From Euprymna scolopes (taxonomy: Eukaryota; Mollusca; Cephalopoda; Sepiida; Sepiolidae), in NCBI GenBank assembly GCA_024364805.1, contig CM044495.1, positions 9,242,464 to 9,264,999 on the forward strand: a stretch of 22,536 nt of DNA, read 5' to 3'. The number at the start of each line of letters is the position of its first letter. The first letter of the stretch is position 1. The notes beneath the pieces were generated by a model that saw nothing but the letters and a program-made list of their open reading frames with translations, ran no database searches and had not been told where the DNA came from. Positions 1 through 9,616 of this stretch are shown here, piece by piece. The translations under genes and the position numbers were made by a program.

Positions 1-650
1 ATATATAATTTTTATATCGTAAACTGCTTCAACAGTTTCGGGGACTGACTCCAGAAAAAAGAAATATATATTAAAGTGGTGCTTATGCACTTGCGTTGCC
101 GTGCTACTTTTTAAATAGTATTTTTATGTTAAATTCAAGTTTACGATACCTTTTTTGTTAAATTGTTAGGTGAAAGGACAGAATAGTTAGTTACAAAACA
201 CCCACTAGCCTGATAATAATTTTTTTATATCGTAAATATTCCCTATTTCAAACATAACTGGTTTATTTTCAGCTAACTCCATAAAAACTTACTGAATGTT
301 TTATTTTATTCTCGTTACACCGTAATCAGGTGATTAAAATTTTGTAGACGAAAACCAGGCTCAAATTTGTGAAACAACATGTTGAGGAGAACCGTCGTGG
401 CCATTACACAATCTAGGTAGTTCGAATTGTTGTCTTTGTTAAACATGGCGGGTCAAGACAGACCGTTTTCACGTCATTGTAAAGATTGATTTTCTTTAAA
501 AAAACACTACTTGATCAATTTATGTAATTTTTAGAATATGACAATTTGTATCGTGACAGGTACGTACATTGAAGACTTATTTGTACTATTATTTAAGTTT
601 AATTTTAGACTTGCACAAAAAACAGAAGTGTAAAACTTGAATTGAACTTG
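1..650. other. AT-rich unassigned sequence
   Basis: No coding region, RNA gene or recognised element was found. The motif TATCGTAAA occurs twice directly (near 15 and 228) and once inverted (near 143), which may be the remains of an old repeat but is too short to call. Confidence 0.5.
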
Positions 651-654
651 AACA

Positions 655-930
655 TGCTACCTAAAAATAGCACAGTTCGTATTTTGAAGTCTACGTCCTA
701 AAACTTTAAATAGATTTTAAAATAAGCATTAGCGAGTATGTTACAACGATTAGATCCAAAATATCAACTAAAGATGCTAATAACGGATTGAGGACAGATT
801 GGTTCACGTGTACGAGTGGTACCCTATATATATATTTTTTTTTTTTAATTTTTTTTTTCCAGCGGATTATTATCGAATAGCTTAGCAAAAATAAAAGATA
901 TAAAAAATGAAAAATTAATATTGTAACTAT
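655..930 (-). repeat. Left arm of an inverted (foldback) repeat
   Basis: Read on the minus strand, 833-767 carries a block here called Y (GGTACC, then GTGAACCAATCTGT, then TTATTAGCATC). It is followed by block X at 745-655 (TGCTTATTTTAAAATCTATT, then a TTTTAGGA motif). The same Y and X blocks recur on the plus strand at about 1830-1890 and 2850-2926. Similarity continues inward past the A-rich stretch to about 905-930 (CGATAATAATCC here, CGGATAATCC on the other side). The two arms therefore face each other across about 800 bp. The family is not recognised; a foldback or MITE-like DNA element is the likeliest class. Confidence 0.6.
838..862. repeat. T-rich low-complexity run in the left arm
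   Basis: Two runs of T broken by AA follow a short TA repeat. The opposite arm has a matching A-rich stretch at about 1793-1820, so the run belongs to the repeat and is not an independent microsatellite. Confidence 0.6.
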
Positions 931-1714
931 TTTATCTTGCCTGCTTTTTTTTTGCTCCAAGGCATTGGCAAAAAATAAACATAACAATTACAACAAAGCA
1001 TACCTCTAAAATTCGATCCAAATTTTATTCATTCTTCGTTTCAAAAAGGAAATGCCTGATTTGCCTCTGAATAGAGCTAGTAACAATCTTGAAAGGTAAT
1101 AGTTCTTTTATCTTCATTAGGAACTGGTATCCGCGTACGGCACTGTTTCAAGATTGGATTAATTGCAGCCGTTTGAAGGGGGTTAGTATGATGCCATCTG
1201 ATGGAAAGATTGAATTCTCGACTTGAGTCAACATTACAGAAGTTCATAAATGTTCATTTGAAGGGAAAGTCAAATACAGATAGGTTAATAATTCTGACCT
1301 TAAAAAAGTATCTGAGAGACATATAATAATAACTTAGCATAATCATTTAGGCTTAAAAATAAAGTCTCAAGGAGAGGAAAATTTAGAGATGTCCAAATTG
1401 CTTCATATCCAGAGAGAGTTGAGTTCCATTCTTCTTGTTCGATTGTTGGTTTGGAATTGCCTGAAAGGAAAAAGGAATCAAAAAGACCCGCTAAGCACAT
1501 CGCTATCGGTTAAAAACATGGACCAATCTGATTGGTCTAAACAAAGACAGTGGGTGGGCAAATCAGCCAATGAGGGGGCTTGCTTATAATTATAGAATTT
1601 CTCACAATATTTAAACATTTGTCAGTTTCTAATGCAACGTTCTAGTAAATTTATCGTCCATTTTAGAACAACGTGACGTTTTTAGGCCAAATTTTCACGA
1701 ATTTAGCCTTTTTG
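931..1714. other. Spacer between the inverted arms, with CCAAT and TATA-like motifs
   Basis: No coding region is supported. A palindrome GACCAAT-CTG-ATTGGTC lies at about 1521-1537, a third CCAAT at 1567-1571, and a TATAA at 1585-1589. The cluster resembles a Pol II core promoter, but no transcript can be seen leading from it. Confidence 0.35.
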
Positions 1715-1901
1715 TTAAAGCAGTTTAGCTTTTATTTTTTATATATATAATCTAGTAGATTAGTGTCCATCGGATAATCCATTGAAAAAATCGAAAAAAA
1801 AACCAAAAAAAACTAAAAACATATGTAAGGTACCGCTCGTATAAGTGAACCAATCTCTGTCCCCAATTTGCTATTAGCACCTTTAGTTGATATTTATTTA
1901 G
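1715..1901 (+). repeat. Right arm of the foldback repeat, outer part interrupted
   Basis: This is the plus-strand copy of block Y with its A-rich leader. GGTACCGCTCG, GTGAACCAATCTCTGTCC and CTATTAGCACCTTTAGTTGA match the minus-strand copy at 833-767. The match ends at about 1901, where tandem units begin. The adjoining block X resumes only at about 2850, so the arm was split by an insertion. Confidence 0.6.
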
Positions 1902-2828
1902 TAGCAGCTCAGCCCGGCTTTGTTCATAGCTTGCCGTATGTGTGAATATATGTAAGATTTCAAATGTTTAGATCAAAATTTGAGTAATTTCGTAGCGACC
2001 ACAGGGATCAATTTTATATAACTTGGACCCCAATTTTGATCCCTTAACATTTGTTTTAGTCTCAAATTAAAATACAAAATTTTACCCATGTCCAAGTAAT
2101 CTACATCTAAAATTTCAAGTGTTTAGACCCAAAATTGGCGGAGGAATTTGGTAGAATCTGCAAAGATCAACTCTTTCAACTTTGACCTTTTGGCAGCCAA
2201 ATTTTCGCCCCAAAACTAATTAAAATGCTTGCTGCATGTCTGAATACCCGGTATGTATAAATTTCAAATGTTTAGACCTAAAATTGGCTGAGTAGTTTGC
2301 TAGACACTGCGAAGGTCAAATCTTTTGAACTTTGATCCCTTGGCAGCTCAGCTTTTCGACTCAAACGGGTCGATTTAAAAGCCTGCACTATCTCTGAATC
2401 CCCTTTATGTAAAATTCCAAATGTTTAGATCAGAAATTGGCTAAGTAATTTAGTAGAGACTACAGAGGTCAATTTTTTTTAACATTTGACCCTAATTTTG
2501 ACCCCCCTTAACATTTACTTTTTGGGCTCAAATCAAATTAAAAAGTTTGATCCCTGTCCACGTAACCTACATTTAAAATTTCAAGTGTTTAAACCCAAAA
2601 TTGGCGGAGGAGTTTGGTAGAGTTTTCAAAGGTCAAATCGTTGAACTTTGATCCCTTAATAGCCAAATTTCTGGCCGAATACCGATTAAAAAGATTTTCC
2701 CAAATCTAAATACTCCTTATGTCAGATCTCGAGTCTCTAGACCGAAAATTGACAGAGTAATTTGGTAGAGAAATGTACACAGACACACACACAAACATTT
2801 TCACTTTTATAGATATACAGATTGTTTT
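1902..2828. repeat. Degenerate satellite-like insertion, about six units of 150-165 bp
   Basis: The anchor CAAATGTTTAGA or CAAGTGTTTAGA followed by AAAATTGG recurs at 1961, 2116, 2265, 2418, 2582 and, more decayed, at 2730. Spacings are 155, 149, 153, 164 and 148 bp. Units 1 and 4 resemble each other most (both carry TTAACATTTG or TTAACATTTA and a TGTCCAAGTAA/TGTCCACGTAA motif). Units 2 and 5 also pair (both have AATTGGCGGAGGA). This gives a higher-order period of about 457 bp over three units. The block ends in an ACAC run and TTTTCACTTTTATAGATATA. Read on the minus strand, that end (TATAGATA-type start, TATAAAAGTGAAAATG, TG repeat) recalls the ends of some Helentron-like elements; that link is only a suggestion. 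Confidence 0.7.
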
Positions 2829-2849
2829 ATTTATTAGTTAACCGTTTTA

Positions 2850-2995
2850 AAATACTCGTTAATACTTATTTTAAAATCTATTTAGGTTTTAGGACTTCAG
2901 AATACGAACCGAACTATTTTTAGATGGCGGGGGGGGGGTACCGATCGTCACGTGAACCAATCTATGTCCCCCTCTTCGCTATTGGCACCCAACTA
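2850..2995 (+). repeat. Rest of the right arm: block X then a second block Y
   Basis: Block X (AATACTCGTTAATACTTATT, ATTTTAAAATCTATTTAGG) matches the minus-strand copy at 745-655. After a run of ten G at 2929-2938, block Y starts again (GGTACCGATCG, GTGAACCAATCTATGTCCCC, GCTATTGGCACCC). The Y-X unit was therefore at least partly tandem in this arm. Confidence 0.6.
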
Positions 2996-4271
2996 AGTTT
3001 ATTTTCGTAGTGGTAACACGTTAATTTAAGCCATATGTATAAATGTGTAAAAACTCGAAATAAGTTTTCAACGAAACGAAGAAAAGTAATGTTTTTTAAA
3101 AGTTTAAGAATATTTTAAAAACAGAAACAGAATTTTGAAAACGTTAGTAAGAAGAAAAAAAATAAGTTGCACGGAAAAATGTTCAGTGTAGCAATTTTTT
3201 TTAATTAAAATGTATTTTTATGCTATGCCGGAAACCGTCGAAAATTCGAAATATCAATTTTATTTTATTTTTCTAAATAGGATTTAAAAAAATGTTTTTT
3301 TTCTCTCTGGATATCTCCTTTGTAAGCAGTACCTTGACCTATCTGACTTCCTGTTGATATAAAAAATAAAAAATGATCAGTTTATAAATTTGTTTAAATG
3401 CTGGGAATGTTTTTGAATATTTTTTTTTATTTTGTAAGGACAGAACAGATATTTCACTTCGATCTAGCTCGAACTTTAAACAAAAAATTTGTATGAAATA
3501 TATAAGAAAAATGTAAAAATATATTAGAAATATTCCAACAATTCATGTCCGCTGCCAAACAATGAACGTCCATTTCTTATTTCGTAAGATCCTCTCCGAA
3601 TTCATTTCAGATGGTGAGGGTTGTCCGTCTTGCTATTTGTTTTCTCACTTCTTCACCATTTGAAATTGTTTGTCCAGAGGTTAGAAAAAAAACAACTTTT
3701 TCTTACTAACTTTTTGTGTGACAGAATGGATATATATTTATTTATATAAAGGAAATATATAAAGAAGTACACATTTGTCGTATTGTAGAGTTGAGGCTGG
3801 GTGGGGATGATGTTCAAAAATGATTATTTTTTAGCTTTTAAAAATGATTTGAAGTGAATCAATAGAAAATAATTTCTATCGACGATTCAAGGTGATTTGA
3901 CAAAATCTGTGACTCATGGTTTGTATCTGCCCTTAAATCAACAAAGAATATTAACTATCGTTATATCAATCGGTAGACATTAAATGTCTTTAAAAAATTC
4001 CATAAAAATAAATAAAATAATCGGCGTTTGCACACTTTAGTTTTGGAGGACAATTTTTTGTTTTCATTTTTGGAGATGGCCACTTGTAACAGGGGGAAAC
4101 AATTCAAGAAGGTTTTTATGAAATTGTAAATTTTGTAAAATAAATATAAGTTCATTTTCAAACAAAAAAAATATCACACTTTTCAATGATTGTTCAAAGC
4201 TATAAATTTTTATGATTATTTATATAATGTAACTATCTGGCATCAATCGTACTGGACACTTCTGATGCCAG
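2996..4271. other. AT-rich unassigned sequence
   Basis: Only short stop-rich reading frames and A/T runs are visible. No splice-bounded open frame, RNA gene or recognised mobile element was seen. Confidence 0.5.
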
Positions 4272-5301
4272 TGTAATATATTGTACGTTATAAGGTATTG
4301 TATCTCAATACCCGATAACGACCGTTACAATAACAAATTTAGCGCATGGTAGCAAGAAAGACAGATAGAATATTGAATTAAATATTTATTGATGAAACGT
4401 ATCGAATGAAAACCCCTTTTATTGATAAGAAAGTTCCAAAGAGTTCAGAATGGAGTTAATTAAAACTGCCTTTGATGATAAAGAGTTCCGGGTAGAAAAA
4501 TAGATAAGTCTTGTAACATCAAGGATAGTTAAATTGAAATTAAGTGTCCTTTGTTGACAAAAAGTTCCGAGAAGAGAAAAGTCATGTAATCGTGATGTTT
4601 GTTGCCGTCGTTAAGCAATCGGTTTCTGCTGCTATGAGAAAAGAGGGCATAAGTTTTAATGATATTTGTTGACGCCGCTGTCAGAGAAAGAAAGGAGGAA
4701 GACGTTCGTGTGAGCTGCTACTGTGTTAGGAAAAAGAGAATAATTGTGCGAGACGTAGGGCGACCTCCCAAACTGTTGCTGATAGCCGATAACGCAGCCT
4801 TTATATATGAAAGGGGCTGATGTAGAACTATGCTACGGTCTGCGTTGCGATCGGAAGAAACATTTAGTTCACCATTGTGTTATGTTGTCTTGATTATCCC
4901 TTGTTGTTAGGGAATGCTTGTTTCTCTTAGTCCGTATTTTGTTTCCATTTAAACTTGGTGTGTCTGTGAGAGAATTTAGATTAAGTTTGTCACTTGTAGT
5001 CATTTTGTAGATATTTTACCGCATATTTCTCTATCTGATCTGTCGGATTTTTTTTGGTACTCGTTTGTCTTAGTGTAGCTATTTTCTTGTGCAATGTGCT
5101 TTGCCCGATAATTCTATACTACAATGAACTATGGAAAATCTGACAAAATGCGTCGTTAGCAGTTGATTGACTGTCGAAGTGAAACACAAGTCGGCGCCAT
5201 TTTTATTTATGTGTAATCGTTGTTGTTATCACTGGATGCTCCTGCTGTTTGGGTGTCTCAGCTCCTGCTGGTGTAAATTGTACTTCGTTTATGTTATTAC
5301 A
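4272..5301 (+). mobile_element. Possible solo-LTR-like fossil
   Basis: The segment begins TGTAATA and ends TATTACA, giving TG...CA ends and a 7-bp terminal inverted repeat, over 1,030 bp. Inside it lies a TATA box (TTTATATATGAAAG, about 4801) followed by non-coding sequence, as in an LTR promoter and leader. It carries no coding region. No target-site duplication is evident and no second copy lies in the window, so the call is weak. An unrelated non-coding stretch with a chance inverted pair is the alternative. Confidence 0.3.
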
Positions 5302-5706
5302 GGCTCGATAGAGATCTTGTATTTCATGATATAACATATCATATTTATATTAAAAGTTAATTTTGTAGTAAAAACAAAAAAAAAAGTTTTAAGTCATACA
5401 TTTTCTAATAATGACCACTTTCCTTCATTTCTGAAAAAAAAAAAACAATTCTTGTTATAATTTATTTAAAAATTCTAATTATTGCATAAAAGAAAAGAAA
5501 AATAATTTTAATTAAATAGTTAAGATAATTAATGTTTTATTTCTTGTTATTGTGTGAATTTAGTGTTTCTTTTGTTTTTAGCAAGGAGTTACGTGGAACT
5601 TGAACGTTTTCGGAGAAATTCTTTAATTATCTCCCCCTGTTTCGAGTGAACGTCTCCAAGAACGAAAACAAAACAATTCTCTTCAAACACTAAAACGCAT
5701 AAGTAC

Positions 5707-5730
5707 AAAAAAAAAAAAAAAAAAAAAAAA
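5707..5730 (+). repeat. Poly(A) run, 24 bp
   Basis: An uninterrupted homopolymer of 24 A. It may be the tail of a decayed retroposed copy, but no source element is recognisable upstream. Confidence 0.85.
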
Positions 5731-5931
5731 TTAACACTTTCAGTTAAGACTGAAAATGCGGTGAAAATGTTTCTCTTTCCCAACGAATGCATGGTAGTTA
5801 GCAAAACCTGCTTTGTACGTTGAAATGAAACACTGCATGTTTTCTTTTTGTTTTTGTTTTTTTTCATCAAAATGTCTTGGAACGATTGTCTATTTCTGAA
5901 TCTGTATTGTCATTTTCTGTATTTCTCTGCA

Positions 5932-5935
<4 letters not shown>

Positions 5936-5962
<27 letters not shown>

Positions 5963-5974
5963 CTTTTTTTTTTT
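5936..5974 (+). repeat. Poly(T) tract, T27-C-T11
   Basis: A 39-bp T tract with a single C. With the A24 run 205 bp to its left it forms an inverted A/T pair. Confidence 0.85.
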
Positions 5975-6420
5975 GCGAAATGGTCTGTATTATCAAATAA
6001 TAGAAGACGACCGATCCTTAGTATAATTGCCGCCCCATCAAATAACAACAAAAAAAAACAAACGTACCCACGAGTCAGTGAAACTATTAAATAATTAAGG
6101 AAAATCAATTTGATGATATTGACGGAAACTAACGAGAAATGACACTGCAATTAACGAGTCGTAATTACCCATAAATAGTGCTGCAAATGAGAAAATATTT
6201 TTCTTGTAAAAAATTTCTTTTTATTTTATGAAGATTATTTTCGTTTGCTTTCGGACCATAACCTTGTTGGTACCAATGCCACCATAAGCGGACATGCACA
6301 TGTTCTGATAAAAGTCAACAAAATACTGTTGGATGAAGTAGGATATTAATTTGTATGACACATCATTTAGTTGGTGTCCATTGTTTTTATTTATCTACTT
6401 TTTTACTCTTTTTAATTTCA

Positions 6421-6795
6421 AACAATACAAATTGCCACTTGGAATGTAAGGGGCTACTATTTGGGATTGTGTTTATCAGGAGACTGTGAGGATCACACTA
6501 CACTTAAACTTCTTTGGCTTAGTACAGTCACAGAAGCAGGCAACACGGAGGGAATTCCAAAGTCCAGCAGTCATAGGAAAGAAACTATTAGAGCAGAAGT
6601 CTTTCCTGCATCTAGAAACATTAACAATGATAGGGTAAAATTTTACTGTTTGTCGGTTTAGTTAGTACTTCGAGAGGGGGAACTAGTGCTATGAGTTCAT
6701 CAGAACACCTTCCATTAAAGTACTTGTAAAACATGGAGATATGACATTGTGACCATGAAAAAGATGCTGGAGCCTGGCTGATAGTGCAGGACCTA
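6421..6795 (+). repeat. Dispersed repeat, copy 1
   Basis: It aligns in the same orientation with 8668-8975. Shared landmarks in order are a GAATGTAAGGGGC/GAATATAAGGAGC start, CTATTTGGGA, AGTACAGTCA, GAAGCAGG, GGAATTCCAAAGTC, TTAGAGCAGAAGT/TTAGAATAGAAGT, TGACCATGA and TAATGTGCAGGG/TAGTGCAGGACC. The short open frame inside it is also present in the other copy, but both are interrupted and no family is recognised. Confidence 0.6.
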
Positions 6796-6849
6796 TTCAG
6801 TTTGACTTTTTGTTTGGTAAGTTTAGCATCAAATCAGTTTTTAAAAAGT

Positions 6850-6914
6850 TAACCCTTATCCTCGAATGGCCTCTTGGTCTTGATAAGTGATGATGCCTTT
6901 GTAAAAAAATAAAA
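6850..6914 (+). mobile_element. CR1/Jockey-like LINE, 3' tail only
   Basis: The last 60 or so bases of the LINE 3' UTR: CTTATC (6855-6860), a variable loop, GATAAG (6882-6887), then a short linker and an A-rich tail. It matches the 3' ends at 7258-7317 and 21811-21875, where the coding end is still attached. It is a severely 5'-truncated copy. Confidence 0.6.
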
Positions 6915-7069
6915 TTGATTAAATGGTGATCGCCTGAGTTCAGTTTTTCGTTTCTCTCATAGGACATTCACATCAAGAACTCATCGTCTACCACAATTGA
7001 AAATAATTTTCCTTTCTTCATTTGTCTCACATCAAACAAAATGAACAGAATTTATTTATAACTCCCTAT
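6915..7069. other. Short unassigned stretch between two LINE tails
   Basis: No feature was recognised beyond general AT richness. Confidence 0.4.
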
Positions 7070-7320
7070 ATGTGGAACATTAACATGGGACAGCTTCCTT
7101 ATAGGCGACAACATGGTCGTCTTCAGATCCAATGTCAACGAATACTTGCCATAAAGCATTATCATAAATAATGAACATTTGTTCATTTCATAATTCATTT
7201 TAATCCTCTCATCATATTCTTCATCATTCAACTAACGATCTATTCATCACATTAATCCTTATCCTCTTGTGGTGTTTAGCCTTGATAAGTGGTTACTCAT
7301 TCGTATAAAAACAAAGTTTT
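7070..7320 (+). mobile_element. CR1/Jockey-like LINE 3' end, 5'-truncated
   Basis: The segment around 7107-7155 translates as DNMVVFRSNVNEYLP. It corresponds to the C-terminal DYNLDVFKYNINKFL segment of the copy at 21553-21738 and to DYNMVIFKSNVNKFL in the minus-strand copy near 17060. A 3' UTR follows with the CTTATC (7258-7263) and GATAAG (7284-7289) hairpin arms and an A-rich tail. Insertion truncated it to the last few dozen codons, and it is non-functional. Confidence 0.65.
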
Positions 7321-7729
7321 TCATCATGTTTTGTTATCTCTGGTTAGAGGAGATTTATATACACTGATCTGAGCATTCTCATGACATTTGTCCGAGCGTT
7401 ACTACTCCAAGGCAGTGCATGACAAATTGGAAGTGAGTGATTTAAATGTTGACACCATCACTAGAAGATAGTCCTACAGAACCGATAGGCTCGCTCTACC
7501 TGGTTTGGTTTTTCAACAGAGCTTCTCCTTTCCTAGATGAATTGATTACACCATGTCTAAGCAACTCCATCTACACTCCTATCTAATGACCTTCCAGAAG
7601 ATCAGAAGGAGGCTAACACCTTGCCCAAGTGTGAACTGGAACTGTGCAAGCTAGAGTATGTTCATCTCCCTGGTACATTATACATATTCGCTTACCTAAA
7701 TGCATACAATATCTACCTACCCATCTATC
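7321..7729. other. Unassigned sequence between two LINE fragments
   Basis: No coding region was recognised. The open frame crossing 7621-7818 is the antisense of the neighbouring LINE fragment over its right part. The left part may hold the 3' UTR of that LINE on the minus strand. Confidence 0.4.
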
Positions 7730-8404
7730 AAGTCGGGCTATTTGTCCGGACCAATGTGACTCTCTCTAGACTTCCCTATCCTTCATCAGCTACGTCAGAT
7801 CATCAGGATCACAGTTAGCATCATGTGTAATTTGCTGGATCTATGTGTATCTAGGCCATCCTATGCTTATGCGCCTGTGCCATGGAGTCCACAGCAATAC
7901 ATTTCTCACCAACTCTTGTTTGCTCCTCTGAAAGTGACCGGCAAATCATAGATGTCGCTCCCTGATTGTAGTAGATATGGCAGGTATGTTGCCATAAAGT
8001 TGCTACTTCATGGGATGATCTTGCTAAGATATATATAACACTATTCATAGCATACAAGTGTACTTTCTTTCCAATCTTTCAGTGAGTGCCTAGGTTGTAG
8101 CACCGTAAACAAAAATAGACTCCACCACTGCTCTGAAGAACCACCTTTTCAGTTTGTCAGTTAACCTTGAAGTCCATACTGGCCACAGCTTATCCACTGC
8201 CGCCCATGTTTTTTGAGATGCGCATTTTCATATCTTTCTCCGGGGAACGTATGTTGCTGCCTAGGTGACTTCTTTCATTGTTGTTCCATCTAAAGCGTTG
8301 ATCTCTCCCTCCGCATTAAAAATCATAAACATTGTCTTCTCATTAACATGAAGACTAATGTCATTTGCAGATTTTTCTAGCTCACGTAACAGTGTTTGTG
8401 CATC
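7730..8404 (-). pseudogene. LINE reverse-transcriptase C-terminal region, decayed
   Basis: Minus-strand translation gives recognisable pieces of the 3' half of a non-LTR retrotransposon ORF2, downstream of the catalytic palm. In order these are QTLLRELEKSANDISLHVNE, EINALDGTTMKEVT, AAVDKLWPVWTSRLTDKLKR, FFRAVVESIFVYGATT, QLYGNIPAISTTIRERHL, FAGHFQRSKQELVRNVLLW and LMKDREV. The pattern FRA..ES...YGATT, then LYG..P.IS..IRER.L.FAGH, then a DR-W-type ending is characteristic of RTE-like or related endonuclease-reverse-transcriptase LINEs. It differs from the CR1/Jockey-like LINE elsewhere in this window. Several stops and frameshifts break it and the catalytic YADD region is absent, so it is dead. 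Its 5' edge abuts a 5S rRNA copy with almost no gap. Confidence 0.75.
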
Positions 8405-8405
8405 A

Positions 8406-8524
8406 TATATACAGTACCTAGTATTCCCAAATAGTCGCCTAACTGATACAGGCCAGGTTCAATATTGCTTAACTTTAGTGATCTAAGCAAAACCAATGTA
8501 TGTGTGATTATGTTGTATATGTAT
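8406..8524 (-). pseudogene. 5S rRNA-like sequence 1 (diverged)
   Basis: On the minus strand this follows the 5S rRNA plan end to end. It has CATAATCAC near the 5' end, CATTGGTTTTGCT in place of the canonical CACCGGTTCTCGT, the box A region AAAGTTAAGCAATATTGAAC (plus-strand 8459-8478), GGCGACTATTTGGGAATACT near the box C and loop D region, and a GGTACTGTA end. It is the most diverged of the three copies. It joins directly to LINE reverse-transcriptase sequence at 8404, so it is probably part of a retroposed chimera and not a working 5S gene. Confidence 0.75.
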
Positions 8525-8667
8525 ACATGGTTTTGCTTAATGACAATTCACCTAGAGAACGTGCAAATTAGAATCATCCACAAATGCCATGGTCCTTTAT
8601 TTCAAGTATAAATGAGGATTTTCTTAACGTCAAATTCTAATTGAAAACAATACTACTGTTATTTCAC
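8525..8667. other. Unassigned flank of the 5S copy
   Basis: Nothing was recognised. Confidence 0.4.
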
Positions 8668-8975
8668 CCTAAACAAAGCACTGCCTCTTGAATATAAGGA
8701 GCTTCTATTTGGGACCAAATCTAAAGGGACACTATGAAGGGATTTGGGCAGCGAGATGTCTGTTCACATTACATCTGCATGTAAGTACAGTCAGGGAAGC
8801 AGGGACCCGAGAAGGAATTCCAAAGTCTATCGGTTTGAGGGAAGAAAATTTTAGAATAGAAGTATCCCTCCCCCTTATGATATATTGGATCGTTTTGAAG
8901 AAATCTAAGGACAAGCAAAACGAACACATGACCATGAGAAAGTGAAGGTATGAAGGGCTAATGTGCAGGGTCAGA
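8668..8975 (+). repeat. Dispersed repeat, copy 2
   Basis: Second copy of the repeat at 6421-6795, in the same orientation, with the shared landmarks listed there. Open frames exist on both strands (8688-8945 plus, 8732-8986 minus), as expected of chance in a repeat, and neither has a recognisable domain. Confidence 0.6.
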
Positions 8976-9343
8976 CAGAAGCGCAATGCTAGAGATACTT
9001 TACAAGTGTGAGAAAAAGCAATTTGATCGGAATTTTTAGCTGCTGGATGTAGAGAGGATATGAATGAATGTAAACAAATGTGGATCTAGAAAAAACAAAC
9101 TCTACCGAAGGCAATCAAATTAAAAACCAGACAACTCTCACCATCTTCTTTGATATTATGTTGAGAGAATCTGCGAGAAAAAAAACGAACTTTTAGAACC
9201 CTGTTTGATATTACAATAGAATTCTTTCCAAACAACTTATCAAACACTTACAAAGAATGTTTAATTTCAAGACTTGTCAGAAAACATAGAAATATGTTAT
9301 AAAGCTGTATTAAATGTGTCTATTTTACCAACAATCTGACTAG

Positions 9344-9367
9344 TGTATATATATATATATATATATA
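9344..9367. repeat. (TA)n microsatellite
   Basis: About 24 bp of perfect TA dinucleotide repeat. Confidence 0.9.
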
Positions 9368-9595
9368 CTTTTATATTTATGTTGAGAATTTTTAACCCTG
9401 TTTTATATTACGCAAAACAGTGTTTCATGGTAAACAACTGATGATTCCTTGAAACTTAAGACTATTGTTAGTTCGAGAAAGTAAGTCGATTCAGCGATTT
9501 CAGGAGATTAAATGACTTGCTGGCAAAATAATTTTCCAACAAAAGACAAAAATTAAATGTTATATATAGTTTTCAAGGTTAAAAAGCTCCCAAGA

Positions 9596-9616
9596 ATATA
9601 TATATATATATATATA
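9596..9616. repeat. (TA)n microsatellite
   Basis: About 21 bp of perfect TA dinucleotide repeat. Confidence 0.9.

Larger units (their letters stand above)
5302..6420. other. AT-rich unassigned sequence with long A and T runs
   Basis: No gene was found. The segment includes A24 at 5707-5730 and a T27-C-T11 tract at 5936-5974. The reading frames crossing these runs are low-complexity lysine or phenylalanine strings and are not genes. Confidence 0.5.

Noticed and set aside
3612-3713. Short frame starting MVRVVRLAICFLTSSPFE after a TTTCAG
   Set aside because: Only about 33 codons, with no convincing donor in phase and no recognisable family.
5589-6150. Minus-strand frames of 93 and 86 residues
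   Set aside because: Both are carried through homopolymer tracts (phenylalanine and lysine runs) and have no recognisable domain.
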